NCBI GenBank assembly: GCA_012512355.1
Contig: JAAZEI010000267.1
Location: 1-10,916, forward strand
Origin: Clostridiales bacterium
GTDB lineage: Bacteria > Bacillota > Clostridia > Christensenellales > Aristaeellaceae
DNA: 10,916 nt
Direction of reading: 5' to 3'
Below are positions 1-7,002 of this stretch, one piece after another. The position numbers and the translations under genes were made by a program. How positions within the stretch are numbered: position 1 is the first letter of the stretch; each line of letters starts with the position of its first letter. Below the pieces are notes generated by a model. The model searched no databases. It was given only the letters and a program-made list of their open reading frames with translations, and was not told where the DNA came from.

Positions 1-742
1 GAACATCATGCTGATGAGCCCTTTCGCAGATGATATAGCCTTAACGGTCATCCAGGAGAAGGTCCCGATTGTGACGACAGGGGCCGGAAACCCTGCCAAG
101 TATATGCCTGACTGGATCAAAGCCGGTATCAAAATAATTCCTGTTGTCCCCTCTGTGGGGATTGCGCGTTATCTTGAAAAGAGGGGTGCTGTCGCAGTTA
201 TTACAGAAGGCGGTGAAGCTGGAGGTCATATCGGCGACTTAACTACGATGGTCCTGACGCCCCAGGTATGCGATGCGGTGAAAATTCCTGTCATAGCTGC
301 CGGCGGCATTGCAGACGGACGCGGAGTAGCAGCAGCTTTTATGCTGGGAGCATGCGGTGTCCAAATGGGCACCCGCTTCCTGACCGCCACCGAATGCACC
401 ATACACCCCAACTACAAAAAAAAGGTCATTGCGACAAATGACATCGATACAATCGCTACGGGCAGGCGGCTGGGTCATCCTGTGCGATCCATCAAAACAC
501 CCTTCTCAATGAGCTTCGCCAAAATGGAGTACGATGCTACCTTAAGCAATGCAGAGGTTGAGGCCAAAGGTTCGGGTGCACTTCGAATCGCCGTCCAGGA
601 CGGGGACAACACCTTGGGCTGCTTCATGGCCGGACAGTGCGCGGCCCTTGTAAAATCCGAGATGCCCGCAGCACAGATTATCGAAGAAGTGTTTTCACAA
701 GCTGAAAGTATTCTGAGCAGAGCATGTCAATGGATACATTAG
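1..742 (+). CDS. fabK: Enoyl-ACP reductase II (FabK), 5' end outside window
   Basis: FMN-dependent enoyl-ACP reductase, which carries out the last step of each type II fatty-acid elongation cycle by reducing trans-2-enoyl-ACP with NAD(P)H. The reading frame is open to the left edge (codons from base 2 read N-I-M-L-M-S-P-F), so the N-terminal FMN-barrel strands, roughly 70 residues in this family, are missing. Visible family signatures are VVTTGAGNP-like (IVTTGAGNPAKYM), IPVVPSV, EGGEAGGHIGDLTT with the presumed catalytic His codon at 227-229, IPVIAAGGIADGRG, and GVQMGTRFL followed by TGRRLGHPVR. These separate FabK from generic nitronate monooxygenases, and the position directly before fabD is the standard FabK location in Firmicutes. 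The stop overlaps the start of fabD by 19 bp, which suggests coupled translation. No FabI-type reductase is seen. Identification is firm; the true start lies outside the window. Confidence 0.95.
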   Translation, partial: NIMLMSPFADDIALTVIQEKVPIVTTGAGNPAKYMPDWIKAGIKIIPVVPSVGIARYLEKRGAVAVITEGGEAGGHIGDLTTMVLTPQVCDAVKIPVIAAGGIADGRGVAAAFMLGACGVQMGTRFLTATECTIHPNYKKKVIATNDIDTIATGRRLGHPVRSIKTPFSMSFAKMEYDATLSNAEVEAKGSGALRIAVQDGDNTLGCFMAGQCAALVKSEMPAAQIIEEVFSQAESILSRACQWIH

Positions 743-1665
743 TCTTTGTCTTTTCAGGGCAGGGCAACCAGTCTCCCGGGATGGGCAAGGAGCTATTTGA
801 TGAATTACCGGCTGTTCGTGATGTGTTTGAACGCCATGAACTCATCCGCCCAGGTACAAAAGCCCAGTGTTTTTCTGGAGACGCGCAAACACTCAATCAA
901 ACCATCAACGCTCAGCCCTGCCTTTTCACCCTGTCTTTTGCTATCGCGGCAGCGCTTGAACAGGAAGGTGTTTCTCCTTGCATGCTGGCCGGTTTTTCAC
1001 TGGGAGAAATCAGCGCGCTGGCTTTTGCAGATGTGTTCTCAGGTGATGACGGTTTTCGTTTTGTATGCCAGCGAGCGGAAGCTATGCAAAAAGCCTCTTT
1101 TCACTCCCCCGGCGGCATGGCAGCAGTTCTAAAATTATCTTCTATGCAGGTTGGGGCTCTTTGTAAGGAAATCGGCAACCTATATCCCGTCAATTACAAT
1201 TGCCCACAGCAGGTGGTGGTGGCAGGATCCGCTGAGGCGCTTGCCAAACTCGCTCAAGCAGCAGCATCCATCGGCGGCCGCGCCTTGCCGCTTAAAGTGA
1301 GCGGAGCCTTCCATTCTCCCTTAATGGATGAGGCTTCACTTGAACTTTTAGAAATCCTCAAAGATTATCACCTTTCCCCTGCTCGCCTTCCTGTCTTTGC
1401 GAATATGACAGCACAGCCTTATACCTCCTATGCGCAGAATATGATCGCCAACCAGGTAAATCATCCTGTTTTGTGGCAGGAGACCATTGAAAATATGATT
1501 AAAAACGGCGTCAGGGATTTTATTGAAGTAGGTGCAGGCAGTACCCTTTGCGGATTGATTGGCAAAATTGACAAAAACGTCAGCACCATGCACATTCACA
1601 ACAAAGAAAGTTTCGATGAAGCCATCAGACGATACGCAAAGGAGCCCATACATGCTGAAAAATAA
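724..1665 (+). CDS. fabD: Malonyl-CoA:ACP transacylase (FabD)
   Basis: Transfers malonyl from malonyl-CoA to acyl carrier protein, supplying the two-carbon donor for FabF. The 313-residue product has the family's usual length. It shows the N-terminal GQGNQSPGMG loop (about 12-21), the nucleophile elbow GFSLGE with Ser92, Arg117 in QRAEAM (the residue that contacts the malonyl carboxylate in this family), NYNCPQQVVVAG (158-168) and the catalytic His197 in GAFHSPLM. Most FabD proteins have His or Leu before the nucleophilic Ser; here it is Phe91. I chose the ATG at 724, but an in-frame ATG at 730 would give a start just before the first beta strand and is equally possible. No strong ribosome site precedes either, and both lie inside the end of fabK, consistent with translational coupling. 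The 3' end overlaps fabG by 14 bp. Confidence 0.97.
   Translation: MSMDTLVFVFSGQGNQSPGMGKELFDELPAVRDVFERHELIRPGTKAQCFSGDAQTLNQTINAQPCLFTLSFAIAAALEQEGVSPCMLAGFSLGEISALAFADVFSGDDGFRFVCQRAEAMQKASFHSPGGMAAVLKLSSMQVGALCKEIGNLYPVNYNCPQQVVVAGSAEALAKLAQAAASIGGRALPLKVSGAFHSPLMDEASLELLEILKDYHLSPARLPVFANMTAQPYTSYAQNMIANQVNHPVLWQETIENMIKNGVRDFIEVGAGSTLCGLIGKIDKNVSTMHIHNKESFDEAIRRYAKEPIHAEK
1641..1644 (+). promoter_or_regulatory. Ribosome binding site deciding the fabG start
   Basis: AAAGGAG ends 7 nt before the ATG at 1652, inside the fabD coding sequence. It supports that start over the earlier in-frame ATG at 1559, which would add 31 residues unlike any SDR N-terminus. Confidence 0.8.
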
Positions 1666-2392
1666 AAAGGCCCTGATTACAGGCGGCTCCCGCGGCATCG
1701 GGCGTGCCATTGCCCTGGAGATGGCAAGGGAGGGTGCCGATATCGCCGTGATTTACGCCGGAAATGAAAAGGCAGCAAAGGAAGTCTGTCAGCAAGCGCA
1801 GGAGCTGGGCGTCAAGGCTTATTGTTATCAGTGTGATGTGTCAAGCGAAGACGAGGTCATAAAAACACTTCCTCTCATCATAAAGGATTTAGGCGGTTTG
1901 GATATTATCGTCAATAACGCCGGCATTGTACGCGATGCCCTCATCCCAATGATGAAAGAAGAAGATTTCCTCAGCGTAATCCAGACCAATCTGGTTGGCG
2001 CTTATCATATTATTCGCCACACGTCCAGACATTTTGTTAAACAGCGCAGCGGACGCATGATTAACATCTCATCCGTGGTGGGCATTTCTGGAAATGCGGG
2101 GCAGGCCAATTATGCGGCAGCCAAGGCTGGCCTGATCGGGCTTACAAAGTCCTGCGCCAAAGAGTTCGCCTCCCGGGGAATTACCTGCAATGCGATTGCA
2201 CCCGGATTCATCAAAACCGAAATGACCGACGCGGTGGGTGAGGACAAGATGCAAGCGGTTTTGTGCGCAATCCCATTAAAGCGCGCAGGTGAGCCTGATG
2301 ACGTTGCCAATATGGCTGTTTTTCTGGCTAGTGAGAAAGCAAATTATATTACGGGCGCTGTTTTTGCAGTGGACGGAGGCATGAGTATATGA
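1652..2392 (+). CDS. fabG: 3-oxoacyl-ACP reductase (FabG)
   Basis: NADPH-dependent reductase of the short-chain dehydrogenase family that converts 3-oxoacyl-ACP, the product of FabF, to 3-hydroxyacyl-ACP, the substrate of FabZ. The 246-residue length is normal. Visible motifs are the Rossmann nucleotide loop TGGSRGIG (10-17), CDV at 61-63, NNAG (88-91), and the catalytic tetrad Asn113, Ser141, Tyr154 and Lys158 in YAAAK, followed by APGFIKTEMT and a C-terminal AVDGG. The start at 1652 is set by a GGAG site 7 nt upstream and by homology: the SDR first strand begins immediately (MLKNKKALITGG). It overlaps fabD by 14 bp. The codons for the final Asp-Gly-Gly contain the GGAGG ribosome site of the following gene. 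All active-site residues are present, so the enzyme should be functional. Confidence 0.97.
   Translation: MLKNKKALITGGSRGIGRAIALEMAREGADIAVIYAGNEKAAKEVCQQAQELGVKAYCYQCDVSSEDEVIKTLPLIIKDLGGLDIIVNNAGIVRDALIPMMKEEDFLSVIQTNLVGAYHIIRHTSRHFVKQRSGRMINISSVVGISGNAGQANYAAAKAGLIGLTKSCAKEFASRGITCNAIAPGFIKTEMTDAVGEDKMQAVLCAIPLKRAGEPDDVANMAVFLASEKANYITGAVFAVDGGMSI
2375..2379 (+). promoter_or_regulatory. Ribosome binding site for the second FabK-like gene
   Basis: GGAGG lies 9 nt before the ATG at 2389, within the last codons of fabG. Together with the ATGA start/stop overlap it fixes the start of the next gene. Confidence 0.75.
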
Positions 2393-3519
2393 CACAAATC
2401 AAAAAATCTTTTGTTGATTTTCTCCCTTTTCACATCGGTAACCTTGTGGCGAAGCTGCCCATCATCCAGGGAGGAATGGGCGTGGGCATCTCCCTGTCGG
2501 GTCTGGCATCAGCTGTTGCCAAAGAAGGCGGTATCGGCGTGATTTCCGCTGCCTGCATTGGCCGCACGCCCAGATACGAAAGCCGGAAGATAAGTGATGA
2601 GCAGGCATTGGCGGAGGATATTCAGCGCGCACGAAAACTGTCGGCTGGGGTCATTGGCGTTAACATTATGGTGGCATTAACCAATTTCGAATCACTATGC
2701 CGCACCGCCTCACAGCAAGGCGCGGATATCATCTTTGCCGGCGCAGGACTGCCATTGGCCTTGCCCTCCTTTATAGACAAAGACAGCAAAACCAAACTGG
2801 TTCCCATCGTCTCTTCGGGCAAAGCAGCGACGATGATTGCAAGATGGTGGAAAGAAAAATATCATCGGCTGCCTGATGCTTTTGTAGCGGAAGGACCCAT
2901 GGCAGGCGGGCATCTTGGTTTTAAATCAAGCCAAATCCATGATCCTGATTATACGCTGGATAAGATTTTGCCTGATGTCTGTGCAGTCGCGGGCGAACTA
3001 AGCCAATCTGGCGATGTTCATATCCCCGTCATCGCAGCAGGCGGCATTTTTAGCGGTGATGATATTAACAGGTATTTGGAACTTGGCGCAGAGGCGGTGC
3101 AGATGGGCACCCGATTCGTCGCCACAACAGAATGCGATGCACCCGATAGCTTTAAACAATCCTACGTAGACAGCAAGCAGGAAGATATCCTCATTGTGCA
3201 AAGCCCTGTGGGTATGCCCGGACGCGCTTTGAAAAACAGCTTCATCAAAAAAATGGAACAAGGTGAAACCTCTCCTGTCAGCTGCCGCTATCACTGCATC
3301 ACTTCCTGCAAACGCAGCAAAAGCGCCTATTGTATCGCGGATGCCCTGCTGCGCTCTTTATCTGGGAATGCGCAGGAGGGTCTGATATTTGTAGGGACCA
3401 ATGCCTGGCGCATCCAAAAAGTGCAATCAGTACGAGAGCTGATAAAAGAGCTAAAAGATGAATATCTGCAGGCGAGACGCTCAAATACACCTGTCTTTGA
3501 AAGTTTGGAGAGCATATGA
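2389..3519 (+). CDS. FabK/nitronate monooxygenase-family flavoprotein with C-terminal four-cysteine segment
   Basis: A second FMN-dependent TIM-barrel oxidoreductase of the FabK/nitronate monooxygenase superfamily, clearly different from the fabK at the left edge. Signatures are PIIQGGMGVGIS near the N-terminus (24-35), GVNIMVALTNF (90-100), FAGAGLPLALP (116-125), EGPMAGGHLGF with the presumed catalytic His175, IPVIAAGGI (212-220) and GAEAVQMGTRFV (233-243). At 376 residues it is longer than typical FabK (about 310-320). The extra C-terminal part contains Cys299, Cys303, Cys307 and Cys315 (C-x3-C-x3-C-x7-C), which could bind a metal or Fe-S cluster; this is inference. I recall similar long, cysteine-containing proteins being annotated as nitronate monooxygenase in clostridia. 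It starts on an ATGA overlap with fabG and ends on another with fabF, so it is fully embedded in the fatty-acid operon. A role in an ACP-linked reduction is likely but unproven. Confidence 0.85.
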   Translation: MTQIKKSFVDFLPFHIGNLVAKLPIIQGGMGVGISLSGLASAVAKEGGIGVISAACIGRTPRYESRKISDEQALAEDIQRARKLSAGVIGVNIMVALTNFESLCRTASQQGADIIFAGAGLPLALPSFIDKDSKTKLVPIVSSGKAATMIARWWKEKYHRLPDAFVAEGPMAGGHLGFKSSQIHDPDYTLDKILPDVCAVAGELSQSGDVHIPVIAAGGIFSGDDINRYLELGAEAVQMGTRFVATTECDAPDSFKQSYVDSKQEDILIVQSPVGMPGRALKNSFIKKMEQGETSPVSCRYHCITSCKRSKSAYCIADALLRSLSGNAQEGLIFVGTNAWRIQKVQSVRELIKELKDEYLQARRSNTPVFESLESI

Positions 3520-4748
3520 GAAAAGTAGTCATTACCGGCATGGGCCTTGTCTCCCCTGTCGGCAACAATGTCACTGATTTTTGGACAAGCCTGATCAATG
3601 GCAAATGCGGTATTGGACCCATCACACGCTATGACACAAGCGACTTCAAGGTAAAAATAGCTGCCGAAGTGAAAGATTTTGACCCTTCGGGCATCATGGA
3701 CAAATCAGAAATCAGACGATCAGATCTTTTCACCAGGTATGCGATGGTGGCGGCTCATCAAGCCATGCAGGACAGCGGCTTGGAGCAAATGGATAAAGAT
3801 CGTCTGGGTGTGTATATTGGCTCAGGAATTGGCGGCATTTCAACCATGGTGGATGAATGCATCAAGCTTCAGACACAAGGACCCCACAGGGTTTCACCCT
3901 TCATGGTTCCCATGATGATTGCCAACATCGCAGCGGGGCAGGTCGCCATTCGCTACGGCGCGCGCGGTCCCTGTCTTCCGGTGGTAACAGCCTGCGCTAC
4001 ATCATCGCATGCAATTGGCGAAGCCTTCAGGGCCATTGCTCATGGTTATGCTGACGTCATCATATCAGGCGGCGCGGAGGCTTCTATCGTTGCTTTGTCA
4101 GTTGCCGGCTTTACCTCCAGCATGGCGCTTTCGCTGCGCAATGATCCCCAAAGCAGCTCCATTCCCTTTGATAAGCGCCGGGATGGTTTTGTCATGGGTG
4201 AAGGTGCGGGCGTGTTAATATTGGAAGCCTACGAACATGCAAAGGCACGCAATGCCAAGATATATGCAGAGGTCTCTGGATATGGCAACACTTGCGATGC
4301 CTATCATATCACCTCCCCACTGCCGGATGCTTCAAGCGCTTCAAAAGCAATTCAAAACGCGCTGAACGAATCAGGTATTAAACCCGACGAGCACCTGTAT
4401 ATCAATGCACACGGTACCAGTACACCCCTCAATGACAAAACAGAAACCCTGGCCATCAAAAAGGCACTGGGTGAAGCGGCGCAGCATACTGTCATCAGCT
4501 CCACCAAATCAATGACCGGCCATATGCTGGGTGCAGCAGGTGCGGTGGAGGCCATCGCCTGCGTCTTGGCACTCAAGAACGGGATTGTTCCCCCGACGAT
4601 CGGGTACAAAGAGCCTGATCCGGATTGTGATTTGGATTACACCCCCAATCATGCGCGCCAGCTTCCTCTGACTTCAGCGCTATCGATTTCTCTGGGTTTT
4701 GGGGGGCATAACGCTTGTCTTGCATTTTGTAAAACCGGCATTGACTGA
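3516..4748 (+). CDS. fabF: 3-oxoacyl-ACP synthase II (FabF)
   Basis: Elongating condensing enzyme that joins acyl-ACP with malonyl-ACP, releasing CO2. The 410-residue product matches the family's length (about 410-415). It carries the Cys-His-His triad: Cys160 in VTACATSSHAIGEA, His299 in NAHGTSTPLND and His336 in KSMTGHMLGAAG, with the supporting Lys331. The N-terminus MRKVVITGMGLVSPVG is typical, and GFGGHNA near the end is the usual glycine-rich loop, preceded here by I-S-L rather than the more common N-S-F. The ATG overlaps the previous stop as ATGA, and a GGAG site (3507-3510) lies 5 nt upstream. No FabB is present in the window. A 24-nt gap separates it from accB, the largest gap in the operon. 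Confidence 0.97.
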   Translation: MRKVVITGMGLVSPVGNNVTDFWTSLINGKCGIGPITRYDTSDFKVKIAAEVKDFDPSGIMDKSEIRRSDLFTRYAMVAAHQAMQDSGLEQMDKDRLGVYIGSGIGGISTMVDECIKLQTQGPHRVSPFMVPMMIANIAAGQVAIRYGARGPCLPVVTACATSSHAIGEAFRAIAHGYADVIISGGAEASIVALSVAGFTSSMALSLRNDPQSSSIPFDKRRDGFVMGEGAGVLILEAYEHAKARNAKIYAEVSGYGNTCDAYHITSPLPDASSASKAIQNALNESGIKPDEHLYINAHGTSTPLNDKTETLAIKKALGEAAQHTVISSTKSMTGHMLGAAGAVEAIACVLALKNGIVPPTIGYKEPDPDCDLDYTPNHARQLPLTSALSISLGFGGHNACLAFCKTGID

Positions 4749-4760
4749 TCAATCACCATG

Positions 4761-4764
4761 GGAG
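4761..4764 (+). promoter_or_regulatory. Ribosome binding site deciding the accB start
   Basis: GGAG lies 8 nt before the ATG at 4773. The upstream in-frame ATG at 4758 overlaps this site and is not used in this annotation. Confidence 0.75.
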
Positions 4765-4772
4765 ATGAACAC

Positions 4773-5219
4773 ATGAATATCGACAACATCAGACAGCTTG
4801 CAGAAATTCTGACAAATTCGGGCTTAAGCTGCATTGAAGTGACAGAAAATGATGTCAGGATACGTCTGGAACGAGAGGTTAACCAACAAGCATCAGGTAA
4901 TCAGTCATCACATCAAACAGCAGCGCCTCTTCAAACTATTTTTCCAATAGAAACCAATAAAGATGAGGTAGTTGATTTCAACAAGGTACGGGAAATTAAA
5001 TCCCCTATGGTTGGCCTTTTCTATCCATCCCCCTCCCCCGGTAAACCGGCTTTTATATCAAAAGGGGACAAAATCAAAAAAGGGGATGTCCTTTGCATTA
5101 TCGAAGCGATGAAAATGATGAATGAAATCATCGCTGAAGAGGATGGGATTTTGTTAGATATCTGCGCACAGGAGGGCCAGCTGGTTGAATTCTCGCAGGT
5201 TCTCTTCAAAATAATGTAG
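4773..5219 (+). CDS. accB: Biotin carboxyl carrier protein of acetyl-CoA carboxylase (AccB)
   Basis: Carries the biotin that shuttles CO2 from AccC to the AccD/AccA carboxyltransferase. The 148-residue product has the family layout: an N-terminal helix-rich segment (MNIDNIRQLAEIL), a Gln/Ser/Thr-rich flexible linker (about 37-70), and a C-terminal biotinyl domain starting near EIKSPMVGLFYPSPSPG (74-90). That stretch includes the protruding thumb insertion typical of acetyl-CoA carboxylase carriers. The biotinylation site is Lys114 in EAMKMMNE. I place the start at 4773 because of the well-spaced GGAG site and because MNI-x-x-I is the normal N-terminus; starting at 4758 would add only MGDEH. 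The stop codon TAG lies within the AGGAG ribosome site of fabZ. The protein needs a biotin ligase (BirA) encoded elsewhere. Confidence 0.96.
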   Translation: MNIDNIRQLAEILTNSGLSCIEVTENDVRIRLEREVNQQASGNQSSHQTAAPLQTIFPIETNKDEVVDFNKVREIKSPMVGLFYPSPSPGKPAFISKGDKIKKGDVLCIIEAMKMMNEIIAEEDGILLDICAQEGQLVEFSQVLFKIM

Positions 5220-5222
5220 GAG
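5218..5222 (+). promoter_or_regulatory. Ribosome binding site deciding the fabZ TTG start
   Basis: AGGAG overlaps the accB stop codon and lies 7 nt before TTG at 5230. It supports this non-ATG start, since no ATG gives a complete FabZ N-terminus. Confidence 0.75.
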
Positions 5223-5229
5223 TGACGAG

Positions 5230-5649
5230 TTGAATAGATTAGAGTTAAAAGAATTGATGCCTCACCGCGAGCCTATGCTGCTTATAGATGAGGCCACTGT
5301 TTTAAGCGAAGGGCACACCGAGGGCTACACCACCATACAAGGTGACGAATGGTTTTTACAGGGACATTTCCCAGGTAATCCCATTGTGCCCGGCGTGATT
5401 TTATGCGAAATGGTCGCCCAGACCTGCTGCATCAGTGTCCTGGAAAAAGGCAATACAGCTATCCCCTACTTCGCCGGCATGAACAAGCTGCGTTTCCGGG
5501 GAGTTGTGAGGCCTGGAGATACAATACGCTTTGACTGTCATTTGACTTCCAGCCGTCCGCCATTTTATTTTGCAAAAGCCAAAGGATATGTTAACGAGAC
5601 TGAATGCATTTCCGGAGAGTTTTCCTTCGCTTTAAAAGAACGTTCCTGA
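5230..5649 (+). CDS. fabZ: 3-hydroxyacyl-ACP dehydratase (FabZ)
   Basis: Hot-dog-fold dehydratase that converts 3-hydroxyacyl-ACP to trans-2-enoyl-ACP, the FabK substrate. The 139-residue length is normal. Motifs are LMPHREPMLLID (9-20), the active-site segment GHFPGNPIVPGVILCE (45-60) with catalytic His46 and Glu60, and the conserved FAGMNKLRFRGVVRPGD (81-97). Translation starts at TTG (5230), supported by an AGGAG site 7 nt upstream and by the correct N-terminal length. No FabA-like isomerase is recognisable in the window, so how double bonds are introduced for unsaturated fatty acids cannot be seen here. It lies 10 nt after accB and 15 nt before accC, splitting the carboxylase genes, which is the common Firmicute order. 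Confidence 0.97.
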   Translation: MNRLELKELMPHREPMLLIDEATVLSEGHTEGYTTIQGDEWFLQGHFPGNPIVPGVILCEMVAQTCCISVLEKGNTAIPYFAGMNKLRFRGVVRPGDTIRFDCHLTSSRPPFYFAKAKGYVNETECISGEFSFALKERS

Positions 5650-5652
5650 ATT

Positions 5653-5656
5653 GAGG
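5653..5656 (+). promoter_or_regulatory. Ribosome binding site deciding the accC TTG start
   Basis: GAGG lies 8 nt before TTG at 5665, right after the fabZ stop. It supports a second consecutive TTG start in this operon. Confidence 0.65.
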
Positions 5657-5664
5657 TATCAAAC

Positions 5665-7002
5665 TTGTTTTCAAAAGTATTGATAGCCAGCCGCGGGGAA
5701 ATTGCTGTTCGTATCATCCGTGCGTGCAAAGAAATGGGCATTGCCACAGTGGCTGTTTTTTCCGAGGCCGACAGAGATTCGCTTTGGGTCAATCTAGCCG
5801 ATGAAAGCATCTGCATTGGACCCGCACCCGTTCAGCAAAGCTACTTGAATATGACTGCTGTCCTTTCAGCGGCGATAAACACCGGAGCCCAGGCAATACA
5901 CCCGGGCTACGGCTTGCTTTCTGAAAATGCGAAGTTCGCTTCGCTTTGCGAACAATGCGGCCTGGTGTTTATTGGACCCAGCTCCGCCCTCATCAGCAAA
6001 ATGGGCGATAAAGACGAGGCTCGCAAAACCATGGCGGCTTTGGGTGTGCCCATCATTCCCGGCAGCGGGGTTCTTAAAGACCCAAAAGAGGCTGAGATTG
6101 CCGCTGAAAAAATCGGTTATCCCCTCCTCATCAAGGCAAAGGCCGGCGGGGGCGGACGAGGCATTCGCAAAGTGACCGAGTCTTCTTCCCTCAGCCATGA
6201 ATTTGAAGCTGCGGTGAGGGAAGCCGAAGCTTATTTTGGTGATGGCGCGGTCTATTTGGAAAAGTATTTGACACCTGTCAATCATGTGGAAATGCAGGTT
6301 CTCTGTGATCAATTTGGGCAGGCTCTTTGCCTTGGCGACAGGGAATGTTCTATTCAGCGAAAGAATCAAAAAATGCTGGAAGAGAGCCCGTCCCTCACGC
6401 TCACGGAATCTATGCGCCAGGAGATGACAGCGCTGTGCACCCAATCAATGAAGGCACTCAACTATACAGGCCTGGGCACGCTGGAGTTCCTGTGTACGCA
6501 GGACGGACAGTATTATTTCATGGAGATGAATACCAGGCTTCAAGTTGAGCATCCCGTCACAGAGATGGTCACAGGAATTGATCTGGTCAAATGGCAGCTG
6601 AGGGTAGCAGCCGGTCTTCCTCTGAATTTTAAACAAGAAGATATCAAGCTTACTGGCTGCGCGATAGAGTGCCGCCTGAATGCCGAGAATCCTGCACTTG
6701 GCTTTCGTCCCAGCAGCGGAAAAATATCCCTTCTCCATATCCCCGGCGGTCCCTGGGTGAGGTTTGATACGGCTGTATTTCAGGATTACATCGTTCCCCC
6801 CTATTATGACTCTCTCATCGCCAAGCTGATCGTTCATGCCGCAACCAGAGAGGAGGCCATTCGTAAAATGAATGCTGCTCTTTGTGAAATGGTGATTGAA
6901 GGGGTTGATCATACTGCAGATTTACAGCTGGAAATCCTCTCGGATGATGACTTTCTCATCGGGAATTATCATACAAATTTTATGGAAAGCTGGGATAGAT
7001 GA
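5665..7002 (+). CDS. accC: Biotin carboxylase subunit of acetyl-CoA carboxylase (AccC)
   Basis: ATP-grasp enzyme that carboxylates the biotin on AccB using bicarbonate and ATP. The 445-residue length is close to the usual 445-450. The N-terminal domain begins FSKVLIASRGEIAVRIIRAC. The ATP-grasp core shows Lys116, Lys159 and the glycine-rich loop AGGGGRGIRKV (160-170), then ECSIQRKNQKMLEESPS (227-243), metal ligands Glu274 and Glu287, and EMNTRLQVEHPVTE (287-300) with Arg291. All expected ligands are present. The start is TTG at 5665, with a GAGG site 8 nt upstream; no ATG would preserve the N-terminal Rossmann strand. The stop overlaps the accD start as ATGA. A stand-alone AccC together with separate AccB marks the four-gene bacterial acetyl-CoA carboxylase rather than a fused propionyl-CoA or pyruvate carboxylase. 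Confidence 0.97.
   Translation: MFSKVLIASRGEIAVRIIRACKEMGIATVAVFSEADRDSLWVNLADESICIGPAPVQQSYLNMTAVLSAAINTGAQAIHPGYGLLSENAKFASLCEQCGLVFIGPSSALISKMGDKDEARKTMAALGVPIIPGSGVLKDPKEAEIAAEKIGYPLLIKAKAGGGGRGIRKVTESSSLSHEFEAAVREAEAYFGDGAVYLEKYLTPVNHVEMQVLCDQFGQALCLGDRECSIQRKNQKMLEESPSLTLTESMRQEMTALCTQSMKALNYTGLGTLEFLCTQDGQYYFMEMNTRLQVEHPVTEMVTGIDLVKWQLRVAAGLPLNFKQEDIKLTGCAIECRLNAENPALGFRPSSGKISLLHIPGGPWVRFDTAVFQDYIVPPYYDSLIAKLIVHAATREEAIRKMNAALCEMVIEGVDHTADLQLEILSDDDFLIGNYHTNFMESWDR

Noticed and set aside
811..1100. Phe in place of His/Leu before the FabD nucleophile as a sign of inactivity
   Set aside because: Ser92, Arg117 and His197 are all present and this position tolerates variation, so the enzyme is probably active.
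1559..1651. Upstream in-frame ATG giving a 277-residue FabG
   Set aside because: The extra 31 residues translate fabD in another frame and resemble no SDR N-terminus; the ATG at 1652 has a GGAG site at ideal spacing.
1..3519. Recent tandem duplication of fabK giving two copies
   Set aside because: The two proteins differ widely in length, motifs around the active-site His and the C-terminus, so they are distinct old subfamilies rather than a recent copy.
4758..4772. Earlier ATG for accB
   Set aside because: It overlaps the GGAG site that serves ATG 4773 and has no good site of its own; the MNIDNI start matches the family.
5866..6444. Minus-strand 192-codon open frame inside accC
   Set aside because: It lies wholly opposite a conserved, intact AccC core and has no recognisable protein features.
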